A DNA stretch of 64,000 nucleotides from NCBI GenBank assembly GCA_047967505.1, contig CM106541.1, one strand, 5' to 3'. Origin of the DNA: Dipteris shenzhenensis. Taxonomy: Eukaryota > Polypodiophyta > Polypodiopsida > Gleicheniales. Positions 1-10,660 of the stretch are shown piece by piece. How positions within the stretch are numbered: position 1 is the first letter of the stretch; the number at the start of each line of letters is the position of its first letter. The translations under genes and the position numbers were made by a program. The notes beneath the pieces are model-generated. The model was not told where the DNA came from. It was given only the letters and a program-made list of their open reading frames with translations, and made no database searches.

Positions 1-480
1 TCCACTTCACCCTCTAAAATCACCTCTACCACCCTGGTGATAAAACAAATTACATCTTCCACTACTTGTGGAAGCTTTGAGCCCAAGCTTCACCTCTTCA
101 ATCATGGATTAATGCAACCAGCTCCTCAAAAGCGGGCATAGTGACTTGTATGGAAATAGAAGTATCCAATCATTTGTATTCAAGGCCTAAACCATTAGGA
201 TGATAGACACCAAATCATCATCTTCCACATTGTGATTTATAGAGGCTAAATCTTCCATAATTTGCCTTATCTCAAGCACATAGTCCGTGATGCTTCTATT
301 TCCTCTCCACATATTGTGGAGCCACTGCTTGAGCTAAATTTTCCTCAAAAATGATATTTTTGCATATAGGAGATGGCTGTGATGTTTGGCGGGGGTCTCA
401 TTGCAGAGGCTGCAGACTCTTTTGCCAATTCATCTTGAGTTTTGGCATAGCTTCTTGTACTGCTTGTGAATTCGTTGCAT
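1..480 (-). pseudogene. Copia gag (UBN2-type) remnant
   Basis: Reading the minus strand from about 480 down to 1 gives a broken translation matching the copia gag core. The segment at about 320-180 reads LHNMWRGN-RSITDYVLEIR-QIMEDLASI-VEDDDLVSI, which lines up with the gag of the element at 6091 (LHNVQREN-MSINDY-ALASI-VEDDDLVSV). It continues to AFEELVALIHD near 115-95, the usual FEEL-ALL tail of this domain. Frameshifts and at least one TGA are present. No LTR belonging to this copy was recognised, and it may continue left of the window. Confidence 0.65.
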
Positions 481-900
481 GCTTTGAGAGTATGGAATGA
501 AAGTGTGTGATACTATTATTGATGCAATCTATTATGTGCCTATGCAAAATCATGTGAGTGCATGTGATGTGTCTAACTATATGCTTATTTGTGGGATTTA
601 ATAGGGAAACTAAGACTCAAACATCCCTAATACGAAATTGATTAGGTCTTCCTAAATGTGCAAAAACATGCGTATGCCAGTGAGTGTGCATGTAACAATT
701 TAGTGCAAATTATATGTGCAAAAATGTGCATATGCTAGTGAGTGCTCGTGATACAATCTATTGACATTGTTTGTGAGTCACCCGCTATGGCATGCTATTG
801 CAGGGGAGATGATTTGCTTGAGATTGTCATGGAAGATGTGTCATCCAATGCTCTAGGCACAATTGGTTTAATAGCTCTTGCCCCACATTCCCCCTGACTG
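481..900. other. Intergenic, no gene seen
   Basis: AT-rich non-coding sequence with short repeated phrases such as GTGCAAAAATGTGCATATGC and AGTGAGTGTGCATG (about 655-740). Loosely similar wording (GCACTCACTTGCATATG) occurs near 15400 downstream of the other gypsy remnant, so both could be gypsy LTR or 3' end sequence. No LTR boundary could be shown. Confidence 0.4.
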
Positions 901-929
901 AAGTGTCTTGATTCTAGATTGTCAGTCTA

Positions 930-1406
930 TCAGAAACCCCAGTCATGGAGGACTGATGCTTCCTGTAACCAAGGACGTCCCAGTAAGATTTGATAGGATT
1001 TTTTGGGGAGATCCAAGATTGTGAATTGAAGGGAAAAGCGAACTCTTGCGATCTTTGTGGACATGCCATTCACTATCCCCAAGGGTTTAGCTCGTGAATC
1101 ATCGGCAAGGCGTATGTTAAAATTAGCGTTTTGCATTGGAGGAAGACCCCAATCTTCGTAGAGCTCCTTTGATAGGACATTTACACCTGCTCCACCATCC
1201 ACTATGGCTTGGACTTCATTATATGCCTTGTGGATCAAAGGCATAATAATGTTGCATATGTCATCTCTCTCACCCATTCGCACAGGGATATCTTCAATGT
1301 CGTTCATAGCTGGAGGGGGATTTGCGAGTTCAATCCATCCTTTGAACTCTCCCAGAGATTGGGACAGTTCCGTAGGAGGATTCCGATGGGAATTGACACA
1401 AGGCAA
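930..1406 (-). pseudogene. Ty3/gypsy retropepsin (aspartic protease)
   Basis: This 158-residue minus-strand frame has the layout of plant gypsy proteases, which cleave the gag-pol polyprotein. It shows the active-site region AIVDGGAGVNVLS (usual form D-T/S-G-A, here D-G-G-A), the strand LADDSRAKPLGIV and the C-terminal signature YQILLGRPWLQ. Thr or Ser after the catalytic Asp is replaced by Gly, which would probably impair activity. The frame stops at 930, and no reverse transcriptase follows. Confidence 0.8.
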
Positions 1407-2050
1407 CTCAGGATTCTAGAGAGTGTGGCTCCTTCAAGTTGACGTGGTAGTACATTCTATTGTGGAGTCTGTTGTTGGAACAAAGGCTCGAGTACAGTAT
1501 CAATACTGCGTGGGGCCAAGTCATGGATTGGGTCTTGAGCTTTTCTCAGCCTCAAATTGAGCTTGTTCATTTTGGACCCATTGTTAAAGTACCTGAAAAC
1601 GAGCCTTCTCCACCTGTGCATTCGGGTATGGAGCTTCTTTTATTTGAGGCTCGAGAGTTGATATGGATGAACTCGGCTGCTCATTGCTTGGCGGAGGTGG
1701 AAGCACTTGTGCTTTCTTTTTAAGAAGCCTCTTTGGTTGGATTGGAATGTTAGGGTCTTTAGTGGTCTCTTTTTGTTGGTGTTTAATTACATTTACAGGT
1801 TGTGATTTTACACTTGTCGGACCCAGACTTTGATGGTCCACCCAATGATGCCGATGGGGACGTCAGGCTTAACCTCTGTTTGTTTTGGGATCTTATTTTT
1901 CATGGGACAATCCATGCATGCATGTCCTATGCCACAATCTCTGCAGAGTGGGAAAGTAGCTGGGCTACCACGATGAGGGCATTCTGCGATCCGATGATTT
2001 TCTCCACAACCGTAACACTTGATTGGTGCTCGAAATGTGTTGGGTCGTAC

Positions 2051-2491
2051 TTAATTTGCATGAATTGGTATTAGACCCTCTGCACCTTCTACATAGTACA
2101 CTGGGTACTCTGCTTCATACTCAAATAGCGAGTCTACTTCCTCGGCCTGTAATTGATGTATTGGACCTGCCTGAGGAGCTGGATTTGGTGCTCTTGGATA
2201 TGGTTGTGGATTCGGATTCCTGAGTAGTTGTGGGACTTGTGTCCGAACGGGAATAGGATTTAGCCTCGGAGCTGGGGGTGCTTGTGCAAGTCCCAGTTGC
2301 CTGTATACTAGCATGGGTGCCGCTTGGTATTGTTGAGGTCGAGGCGGGTTGTTGCGCATGTTGAAGATGCAACTGTTCTCATCATGGCTGCCGATGACGC
2401 AGATATGGCACCACAACCTTGGTGGTGGATTTGCTTGTGCAGTGATCCTAGCTCTAAGGACCGGGCACTCATTTGCTGTATGATTTGCCAT
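2051..2491 (-). pseudogene. Ty3/gypsy gag nucleocapsid region
   Basis: A 146-residue minus-strand frame opens with the end of one knuckle (HTANECP) and then has a complete C-X2-C-X4-H-X4-C motif (CHICVIGSHDENSC), which binds zinc and packages element RNA in gypsy gag proteins. The rest is proline- and glutamine-rich linker, as between gag and protease in plant gypsy polyproteins. It follows the capsid-like segment directly on the same strand. Zinc-knuckle identity is clear; activity is unlikely given the broken surroundings. Confidence 0.75.
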
Positions 2492-2542
2492 GCAATGTGG
2501 ACACCGGTCATTTTCTCGCCATGGATATGTTTGAGTTGGCGG

Positions 2543-3260
2543 CTAAGACAAGTGAAGTTTTTGATCCATGGCCTGCATCATATCTTCTTTCAGCTTCAAG
2601 GTCATGGCCTCTAGGCGATCTTCATTGGATGGTTTGGCAGTGTCCTTTGATTTACCCTTTTTCGAGTGCTTATCTCGTGTATTAGACTTGCCATCATCAC
2701 TGCTAGTGTCTGAGTCGGTCATGCCATCCTCGATGTCAATGGCTGCCGCATGAGCAGCACTGAACATTTCATAGCTACTTATCTTTTTCATATCCTTTTG
2801 GATTTTCTTTCTGAGTCCTGCAATGAACCATGCCGTGAGGTACTTTGCATCTGGACGTGGGTCACATTTGGCGATTAATCTCTTCATCTTACCCAGGTAC
2901 GTGCGTACATCTTCTTGCCGGCCTTGTTCGAGCTTGGAGAGCAGGATCATCTTGTAGCCTCTCTGTTTGAAAGCGTCATTTGAATTCTGTTTGAAGTAGG
3001 TCCCATGTGGCGCGTTCTTCCACGAGAAGGTCTAGGTACCATTCAGACGCTTCATCAGTTAAGGCCATGGGGAACTAAGCCACCTTGGTTTCATGGGATT
3101 GATCGCCACCTGCTCGGCATGCAGCATCAAAATGCTAGAGGAAGCGGGCTGGATCTCCCCTACCATTATATTTGGGAAGTTCCAATTTTCCCAAGGGGCG
3201 TCTACTGTGATTTTTATTATTTCTTCGATTGAAGAAGTTGTTAGCCTCTACATCGAGCCT
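2543..3260 (-). pseudogene. Ty3/gypsy gag, capsid-like domain
   Basis: Minus-strand translation begins near LPKYNGRGDPARFL, passes ALTDEASEWYLDLL and ATWDLLQTEF, and continues in an open frame from 2950 to 2543 through LEQGRQEDVRTYLGKMKRL and YLTAWFIAGL. The order W...TW..L...F followed by QG-EDV--Y and F--GL is that of the Retrotrans_gag family, which forms the virus-like particle of Ty3/gypsy elements. Three in-frame stops interrupt the N-terminal half. The C-terminal end is acidic and lysine-rich. There is no promoter or LTR upstream to suggest expression. Confidence 0.75.
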
Positions 3261-3309
3261 GATATCCCCATCATGGTCATGATGGCATCCAGCCATGTTG
3301 GGGCGTGGA

Positions 3310-3929
3310 GGAGTTAAAGGGAGTTGTTGAATCTCAGGGGGGGATTCGGGGTAGAGGATTGGTGGGGGCGGTGGTTGCAGCGGAGTTATATGCTGATGTG
3401 GTGAGCGTTGGAGTCGAAGGCATTGGTCAGAACGTAGCTGCGTGCAGATTGGGCGAGATTTGCCAAGGGTGTCTCTGCCACAACTGCGGGTGTGGATGTA
3501 GTGTTGTTCGAAGGGTTAGAGTGGTGTTAGTTTGTGTAGGGACCATCGTGTTAATAAAGTACCTAAGATTGTCCTATGTGTGTAGGGAAATGTGCTGTTG
3601 CAGATGGATCGTTAATCAGAGGTCACGACGTGAAGATATGAGCAAATTTATGCAAAACGGGGCCCACACGGGGGCGCAAATGAGCGAGTGCTAGGGATGC
3701 CCAAATGGTGTGCAATGGGCTGAAAAAATACCTTGTAGTGTGGTGTTTCCATGTGTGAAAGATGGGTTCAAACGGGGTCCAGTTTGGGTCCCAAATGGAT
3801 GAGTTTTGAGGGGTTAAAGTAGGGGTAAAATGTTTGTTTTTTGGGGAGGGGTGTGTCCTAAGGGTGGTGCGAAGGGACTTGAATTCCAACTGAGGGGTTG
3901 GAACCAAGTTAATCTAGTTAGGGGAACTA
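3310..3929. other. Unassigned sequence
   Basis: No coding similarity was recognised on either strand. An open frame on the plus strand (3305-3694) has the glycine/valine-rich, cysteine-rich composition of chance translation of G-rich DNA. The left part may be the 5' leader of the gypsy remnant at 900-3260. Confidence 0.4.
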
Positions 3930-4262
3930 ACCTATATCCTCCCAGTTACTATAACTGGGAGGTTCGACTAACGGCAGTTAGTTACTAACTTAAGAGTTAG
4001 TCTAACCTAATCTAAAATTAACTAACCTAGGTTAGACTAACTTAATTAACCTAACCTAATTAATGTTAAACTGACCACAATTAGTTCAACTAACCTAGTT
4101 AGGTTAACTAAATAAGAGTTAATCTAACATAACTGAGGTGAAACTAACTGAACTAAGGTCAAAACTAACCTAACATAGGGTTACACTAACCTAGCCTAAT
4201 TAGAGTAACTGACCTAAGGTTAGTCTAACCTAGGGTTAGCTAACCTAACCTAGGGTTAATAT
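3930..4262. repeat. Degenerate TAACCTA/TTAGGTTAG repeat block
   Basis: About 330 bp built from overlapping, imperfect copies of CTAACCTA and its complement TTAGGTTAG in both orientations, for example TAACCTAGGGTTAG. It recalls telomere repeats but lacks the plant TTTAGGG register and mixes orientations, so it is an interspersed low-complexity block rather than a telomere tract. Confidence 0.7.
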
Positions 4263-4680
4263 TAGGGCTTTTAAAAAAAATTTTAATAATACAGGGGGGG
4301 GTTTCCTCACGACGGCGCTGCGGGGGGGGGGGTCGCGAAGGTGGCGGGGGGGAGGGGAGGTGGCGGGGGGAAGAGGGGAGAGAGGTCAGAGGAGGTGTAG
4401 AGCGGGCGGGGGTGGGAGGTCGGAGGGGGTGGCTGAGGGCGCGTGGTCGGGGTGGCGGGTGGGGGCCGACGGGCGTGCGAGGCATGGGCGTGGGCAGAGG
4501 GGAGGTCGGGGGCGCCGACGGAGGGGCGCAAGCGGGCACTCTAGCGTGCCACCGTGGGTGCAAGCGGGCGCTCGAGTGTGCCATCGCGGGCGCTGTGGGT
4601 GGGCGCTGCAAGCGCCGTCGCGGCCAGGCGCGTGGCCCACAGCAAGGGCTTAGGCCCTTGCTTTAGTTTAGGATGAGCGT
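4263..4680. other. GC-rich, G-run-rich block
   Basis: Very GC-rich sequence with G runs of up to ten, unlike its AT-rich neighbours. Open frames on both strands translate to proline/arginine- or glycine-rich strings and are composition artefacts. No gene was recognised. Confidence 0.5.
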
Positions 4681-4707
4681 CCGACGAGGGAGGGGTAGTG
4701 TGAGAGG

Positions 4708-4796
<89 letters not shown>

Positions 4797-5089
4797 GAGA
4801 GAGAAAAGAGAGAGAGTGAGAGAGAGAGAGAGTGAGAGAGAGAAAAAGAAAGAGAGAGTGTGAGAGAGAGAGAGAAAAGAGAGAGAGAGTGAGTGAGAGA
4901 GAGAAAAAGAGAGAGAGAGAAAAGAGAGAGAGAGAGAGTGAGAGAGAGAAAAAGAGAGAGAGAGAAAAGAGAGAGAGAGTGAGAAAGAGAGTAAGAGAGA
5001 GAGAGGGGGGAGAGAGAGTGAGTGAGAGAGAGAAAAAGAAAGAGAGAGAGAGAGTAAGAGAGAGAAATAAGGAGAGAGAAAGAAAGAGA

Positions 5090-5134
<45 letters not shown>

Positions 5135-5192
5135 GGGGGGGGTGGGAGGTGGAGATGGAGGGGGGAGGGGGAGGGGAAAATGGAGGGGGGAG
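4708..5192 (+). repeat. (GA)n microsatellite passing into G-rich minisatellite
   Basis: An almost pure AG dinucleotide run (about 4708-4790), then imperfect GAGAGAAAAAGAGA to about 5133, then G-rich sequence with GGTGGAGATGGAGG units. Those units reappear at 10661, on the far side of Copia-A, showing that the retroelement inserted into one continuous G-rich minisatellite. Confidence 0.9.
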
Positions 5193-5544
5193 TGTTGAGA
5201 TATCGAGCTCCACTCGTGATATGCGAGGGTGACCGTTGTGCATTTATGTCACTGACTTGTTAGCTACAGATGCGGTTGGTACACCGCCCATGAATAATAG
5301 CTGGATGACAGCTATCCTTATGTACTCTAGTTCGTGGCTCAGCTAGTATGCCACCTTAGTTAGCTGAGTTTGATTTGAGACCCACATATAGGGTTCTTCT
5401 ATTTCTTTGTACTAGAGTTCTTTTGGCTTACACAACTAAGAAGAGGAAAACTATTTTCAGCCTCCACCTTTGTGTGTATTCCCCCATTGTGTATGTGAGA
5501 AAGCCGCAAGTGAGACTCCTTCCCTCTCTCCTGCTATCTTCACA
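5193..5544 (+). repeat. Copia-A 5' LTR
   Basis: Begins TGTTGAGATATCGAGC and ends CTATCTTCACA next to the primer-binding site. The same 352-bp unit is present at 10309-10660 and at 62055-62406, which fixes both boundaries. A TATA-like CATATAGG lies about two-thirds in, within the likely U3 region. Confidence 0.95.
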
Positions 5545-5556
5545 TGGTATCAAAGC
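5545..5556 (+). other. Primer-binding site (initiator-Met tRNA), Copia-A
   Basis: TGGTATCAAAGC abuts the LTR. It differs by one base from the copia consensus TGGTATCAGAGC, which is complementary to the 3' end of initiator methionine tRNA and is seen intact in the sister element at 62407. Confidence 0.9.
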
Positions 5557-6090
5557 CTGGTTCGTGGTAAGGAGCTCAAGAAAGCAAACCAAGTTCGTGG
5601 TGTCCTAGTAAGAGGACCAGTGTTACTTTCCTTTTTCGAGTTTGGGAGCAAATCTCTGTAGGTAGCACAGCCGAAAAGTGCAAGGGTGCATTGTCTCAGA
5701 TTGAGACACCCTTCGCGGTGTGGTGAGAGGGCAATATATGCTGCGGGGGAGGCAAAGCCCTTGGTGACTTTATTTTTCTAATTCGAGGCCATTTCGAGGC
5801 CCATTTTGGAGGCGGAAGTTCTCCTCAAGCACTGAGAAAAAGGCTCTATTTTTGCTGTGTGACCACTGCTCTGCAGGTCGATGAAAAGTTGCCGCAGAAA
5901 TTGCATCGTATGCCTATGCGCAGAGATACTGGGAGTTACATAATCATCCTTATTGCCTGTTGATGCAAAATCGTCATCACTAGGAAGTGACTGTGTGGTC
6001 AAATACCACTTTCGTCATTTTTGCAAATTTGCCCTTGTGAGGCAGAAGCTGTGTTTTTTGCAGTGACAGAATATTTTACAGTGTTTTGTA

Positions 6091-7002
6091 ATGGCGTCTG
6101 ATTCTCATTCACAGATTGTCACTGAAAATCTTGACAAGAACAACTTCCAGGCATGGAAGTTTAGAATGACAAATTTCCTTATGGGAAAAGGCTACTGGGA
6201 GTTCATTATAGGAAATGAAGAAGAACCAGTTCTCCCTAATATTCCCAATCAACAGGAAATGCAGGCATTTAAAGGATGGCATGAGAGAGTCAGAAAAGTT
6301 ATGTACTGGCTGTCTATCAGTATTTCAGATTCTATGATTGTGCATATTCAGGATGCAAGTATGCCAAAGGAGGCATGGGATACTTTGGCAAAAATATATA
6401 GTACAAATGCGCAAGCCAGGAAAATGCAGCTCAAGCAGGGGTTGCACAATGTGCAGAGAGAAAATATGAGCATCAATGACTACCACATGAAGGTGAAGAA
6501 AATTGCAGATGCACTTGCTTCCATTGGGTCGCCAGTGGAAGATGATGATCTAGTTTCTGTGACCTTGAATGGTCTAGGAAAGGATTATGCACAGTTTCGG
6601 ACATCCATTTCCGTCTGTGAAAAATTTCTTGATTTTGAGGAGTTGTTTGCTCTTCTAATTTCTGAAGAGCAGAGAAATGGTGGTGCATCTTCTTCAGGAG
6701 GAACTTCAAAAGAAACTGTCTTCTACTCCAATGCTGGAAGAAGAAGAGGTAGAGGCAGAGGTAGAGGAGGCCGATCTGGAGGCTGTGGTAGAAATCAGAA
6801 TATGCAGCAAACTCAAGAAAACCAGTCCTTTAGAGGAGGACGTGGTAACTCTAGAGGCAGGGGGAGCCAAAGAGGTCGTGGTGGATGGCAGAGAGGCCAA
6901 AATGCAAACAGCAATGTTGAATGCTACTATTGTGATAAAATGGGTCATATGGCTAAAGACTGCTACAAAAAGCAGAATGGCATTATGAATGGAAAATTGT
7001 AG
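6091..7002 (+). pseudogene. Copia-A gag (UBN2 domain and zinc knuckle)
   Basis: A 303-residue open frame starts at ATG 6091, about 535 bp after the LTR. It has the copia gag core (residues about 10-200: FQAWKFRMTNFL, AWDTLAKIY, SINDYHMKVKK, VEDDDLVSVTLNGL, FEELFALLISEE), an RG-rich RNA-binding stretch (about 225-275) and one CCHC knuckle, CYYCDKMGHMAKDC. It ends at a TAG (7000-7002) where the sister element has CAA, and the same frame continues into the protease. Gag and pol were therefore originally one reading frame, and this gag could still fold normally. Confidence 0.9.
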
Positions 7003-7684
7003 CAAGGCAATTATGCATCTTCTAGTAGACAGGGTGATGATAGAAATGAGCATTTATTTATGGTGCAGCACATGACCAATTCTGTGACAAGTGCAGAAGA
7101 AAGCAATGATGTGTGGTATGTTGACTCAGGTGCGTCAAACCACATGACAGGTCATGCAGAATGGATACAGGATGCAAGGAAAATAGAAAGACCAAGATTT
7201 GTGGAGACTGGTGATGATACTGCACATCCTTTGTCTATGCAAGATGGGAAAAAGAAATACCTGTCTGATGTATTTCATGTCCCGAATATCACCAAGAACC
7301 TGGTTTCTGTTGGTGAAATGGTTGAGCAAGGCTTGCAGGGTCAGATTTAATCCTCATGGATGCTTTGTTGAGGATATGAAAAATAACGGTCGCTTGATAG
7401 CAAAAGGAAAGAAGAAGGGTAGGATGTTTACGTTGGATGTGGACATGCCTGAATTGAGTGTAGCAATGTTTGCACATGGGACCGGTGTAGTTGCAGATAT
7501 TGATATCTGGCATAAACGTATTGGTCATGTTAATGTACAGCGACTTAAATCAATGCAGGCCTAAAACATTGTTGCAGGATTGCCTATATTCAAGGTTGCA
7601 GAAATGCATAAGGTATGTGAAGCCTATCAATTTGGAAAACAGGCAAGGAAACCATTTCCTAGACATGTTCAAGAGAGTAACAAG
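7003..7684 (+). pseudogene. Copia-A protease and GAG-pre-integrase region
   Basis: Continues the gag frame. The retropepsin active site is VWYVDSGASNHMTGH (D-S-G-A intact), followed by FHVPNITKNLVSVGEM. A 1-base shift near 7342 (an extra G in CAGGGTC) moves the rest to another frame, where the pre-integrase signature IDIWHKRIGHVNVQRL appears, then a TAA at about 7562 and KVCEAYQFGKQARKPFP. The second Cys of the usual CEAC-FGK zinc motif is replaced by Tyr. Related to the copia aspartic protease that releases gag and pol products. Confidence 0.85.
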
Positions 7685-8430
7685 CCATTGGAATTAATCC
7701 ACTCTGATGTGTGGACTACTAAAGGTGCATCTATTGGAGGGTGTCATTATTTTGTCACTTTTATTGATGACTACAGCAGAAAAGTTTGAGTGCATTTTAT
7801 GAAAAAGAAATGTGAAGTGTTTGGGCATTTCAAAGCTTTTAAAGCTACGGTTGAAAAAGAAACAGGCCTGCAAATAAAATGCCTAAGGTCAGATGGAGGG
7901 GGAGAGTACCTCTCAAATGAGTTTGCAAGGTTCTTGCAGGAGCATGGCATAAAGCAGCAATATTCATGTAGTCATACCCCATAGTAAAATGGACTTGCAA
8001 AAAGGAAAAACAGGCATATTGGAGAGGTATCTCGGGCCATGCTAAATGAAAAAGACCTACCAGATTATTATTGGGCTGAAGCAGTTGCTACAGTAGTTTA
8101 CATAATGAACAGGACTCCCACTGCAGCAATACATGGCATGACGCCAGAGGAGATGTATACTAGTAGGAAACCAGATATTTCTCATTTGAAAATTTTTGGT
8201 CGCATTGCCTATGTTCATGTGCCAGATGAGTTGAGGTCCAAGTTGGATCCAAAAGCTGAGAAGTGCATCTTTATTGGTTATTCTCTACAGCAGAAAGGGT
8301 ATAGATGCTATAACCCTTCTAGTCGTAAGTTTACAATGAGCAGAGATGTTGTTTTTGATGAGATGAGCAGTTGGTATAAACCAGTAAATGTGATCGATGA
8401 TGTAGATGCACAAAATGGTAATGCTGCATA
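7685..8430 (+). pseudogene. Copia-A integrase
   Basis: Copia-type rve integrase, which inserts element cDNA into the host genome. Catalytic residues are visible as LIHSDVW, LRSDGGGEY and, after two adjacent stops at about 7981-7986, NGLAKRKNRHIGE, where the usual ER is KR, so the catalytic Glu appears lost. A TGA (about 7787) replaces a Trp codon. The C-terminal part (YYWAEAVATVVYIMNR, EEMYTSRKPDISHLKIFGRIAYVHV, KCIFIGYS) is intact to a TAG at 8429. Not functional as it stands. Confidence 0.9.
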
Positions 8431-10348
8431 GAATTCACAGCAGCAATCACAAAATATTAGTGAACCTGTAGTGTCCTCTAGCAGTGGTTCACATACTTCA
8501 CCATGGATAGGCAGATTGAGATCAGGAGAATCTCCTCAAAGCAATGCAGATAGTGGTACGCACGTAGCACAAAAAGAGAAGGTAGATCAACCCATGTTTG
8601 ATGTGAATGCAGGTCATTCTTATGTGGATGGTGAATCCAGTGGCTCAGAACAGAGCATTGATGATGAGTTGGGTATTCCTTCTATTGTTACACCTGGAGT
8701 AAGGAAGACCAGGGATGTTTTGAGAGCACCTGGAAGTGAGCCTATTTTGTGCAGGTCTACCAGAGCTAGGTATCGTATGGATAGGCTAAAATATGATGGA
8801 TTTACAGCCATTCACTATGCCTATATGGTCAAAGTAATACAGGAACCAGAACCCACTTCTTTTGAGCAAGCCATGGGAAAAGAAAAATGGGAGAAAGCCA
8901 TGGATGAAGAAATGGATGCCTTGGAAGCAAATGCTACATGGGAATTGGTGCCTTTGCCTAAAGACAAGAATGCAATTGGCTATAAGTGGGTTTATAAGGT
9001 GAAGCACAATGCAGATGACTCTGTGAACAGATACAAGGCAAGATTAGTTGTCAAGGGGTATGCACAAACATATGGGATTGATTATGAAGAAACATTCACT
9101 CCGGTTGCAAGGATGGCAACCGTAAGAGAAGTCATTGCTATGGCTGCATCAAAGGGATGTTCTTTACATCAGATGGATGTAAAGAATGCCTTCTTGCATG
9201 GTATTGTATGGCTTGAAGCAAGCACTTAGAGCATGGTCTGACAAGATAGGACAGTATGTTGTCACTATTGGCTTTCAGATTTCCAAGGCAGATTTCTCAC
9301 TTTATGTGAGAAAAACAAAGAAAGGTATTATGCTGCTTGTCATTTATGTTGATGATTTGATCATCACAGGTGATAATGATGAAGATATCCTTCATGTGAA
9401 AATGCTATTGAAGCAGAAGTTTGAGATGAAGGATTTGGGAGAGCTGCGTTATTTCTTGGGCATTGAGGTGATTAGATCACCAAGTGGGATACGGATCTTG
9501 CAGAGGCAGTATGGATTGGACATGCTGTCTAAATATGGGATGACAGGCTGTAAGCCTATTCAGTTCCTTTGGAGCAGAATGTGAAGCTGAGCGCAGATGC
9601 AGGTGAGCTTCTGGAAGACCCTACTATGTACAGATGCATAGTAGGAAGTCTGATTTATACGACTATTACTAGGCCAGATTTGAGCTATGCTATTGCATTG
9701 GTAAGTCAGTTTATGCAGGCTCCAAGGAAACCGCATTTGGATGCGGGTAGACGCATACTCAGGTATCTGAAGTCCACATTGCAATATGGACTATTTTATG
9801 AGACTGGGGTTCAGATACAGTTGCAAGGATACAGTGATGGTGATTGGGCTGGTAGTATTTCAGATAGACGATCTACCAGTGAATATGTGTTCTCTTTTGG
9901 GAGTGCTGCAGTCACTTGGAGCAGCAAGAAACAACCTACCGTTGCCTTGTCGAGCACAGAGGCTGAGTACAGGGGTGCAGCAATGGCTGCATGTGAGGTA
10001 GCTTGGTTGCATAAGCTACTTTATGATATGCATCAGTCTACAGATGCGCCAGTTGTCATTTATTGTGACAACATGAGCAATATACTCTTGGCAAATAATC
10101 CAGTCTATCATGCTAGAACAAAGCACATTGAGGTACATTATCACTATGTGCGGCGGGAGAAGGTTTTACTAGGTCTTATTGATCTAGTTTATGTTAGCAC
10201 AGAGGATCAGGTAGCTGACATATTCATGAAGGCATTGGGCGCAGAGAAGCTGCGCAAGTTCAGAGACCTACTTGGTGTGCAGGAATTGGGATTGAGCTCG
10301 AGGGGGAGTGTTGAGATATCGAGCTCCACTCATGATATGCCAGGGTGA
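8431..10348 (+). pseudogene. Copia-A reverse transcriptase and RNase H
   Basis: Begins with a Ser-rich linker, then RT ([48 protein letters not shown]). At about 9201 an internal deletion joins this to [11 protein letters not shown], removing roughly 35-40 residues and shifting frame. The catalytic IYVDDLIITGD remains, a second frameshift falls near 9560, and RNase H follows (YSDGDWAG, ALSSTEAEY, YCDNMSN, HIEVHYHYVR). The frame runs into the 3' LTR. RT and RNase H copy element RNA; the deletion makes this copy inactive. Confidence 0.9.
10299..10308 (+). other. Polypurine tract, Copia-A
   Basis: CGAGGGGGAG lies directly before the 3' LTR, the position of the plus-strand primer used in retrotransposon replication. 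Confidence 0.8.
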
Positions 10349-10660
10349 CCGTTGTGCATTTATGTCACCTACTTGTTAGCTGCAGATGCAGTTGGTACAC
10401 CGCCCATGAATAATAGCTGGATGACAGCTATCCTTATGTACTCTAGTTCGTGGCTCAGTTAGTATGCCACCTTAGTTAGCTGAGTTTGGTTTGAGACCCA
10501 CATATAGGGTTCTTCTATTTCTTTGTACTAGAGTTCTTTTGGCTTACACAACTAAGAAGAGGAAAACTATTTTCAGCCTCCACCTTTGTGTGTATTCCCC
10601 CATCGTGTATGTGAGAAAGCTGCAAGTGAGACTCCTTCCCTCTCTCCCACTATCTTCATA
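10309..10660 (+). repeat. Copia-A 3' LTR
   Basis: Same length as the 5' LTR (352 bp), differing at about 13 positions by my hand count, mostly transitions. It ends CTTCATA where the other two copies end CTTCACA; the length match and the GGGAG that follows support a mutated final dinucleotide. Confidence 0.93.

Larger units (their letters stand above)
900..3260 (-). mobile_element. Ty3/gypsy gag-protease remnant
   Basis: On the minus strand this segment carries, in order, a Retrotrans_gag domain, two CCHC-like zinc-knuckle motifs, a P/Q-rich linker and a retropepsin. Reverse transcriptase, RNase H and integrase are absent, so the element is truncated just after the protease, and unrelated copia sequence follows at about 480. 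Several stops in the gag part (TAG, TAG and TGA between about 3150 and 2960) sit where related gags have Q or R, which fits C-to-T decay. No LTRs were found. Confidence 0.8.
5193..10660 (+). mobile_element. Ty1/copia LTR retrotransposon (Copia-A), decayed
   Basis: Complete outline of a copia element: 352-bp LTRs at 5193-5544 and 10309-10660, a primer-binding site directly after the 5' LTR, gag-pol in copia order (gag, protease, integrase, reverse transcriptase, RNase H) and a purine tract before the 3' LTR. GGGAG lies on both sides (5188-5192, 10661-10665) and can be read as a 5-bp target duplication, although the flanks are G-rich. My hand alignment finds about 13 differences between the LTRs. 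Pol carries several stops, frameshifts and an internal RT deletion, so it is non-autonomous. Confidence 0.95.

Noticed and set aside
3305-3694. 129-residue plus-strand frame with Cys/Val/Gly bias
   Set aside because: No family similarity; it is antisense to the probable gypsy leader and lacks supporting signals.
3930-4262. Telomeric tract
   Set aside because: The motif is CTAACCTA in mixed orientation, not a uniform plant telomere repeat.
4668-5263. Ser/Leu repeat protein or Arg/Glu repeat protein on the GA tract
   Set aside because: Direct translation of a (GA)n microsatellite.
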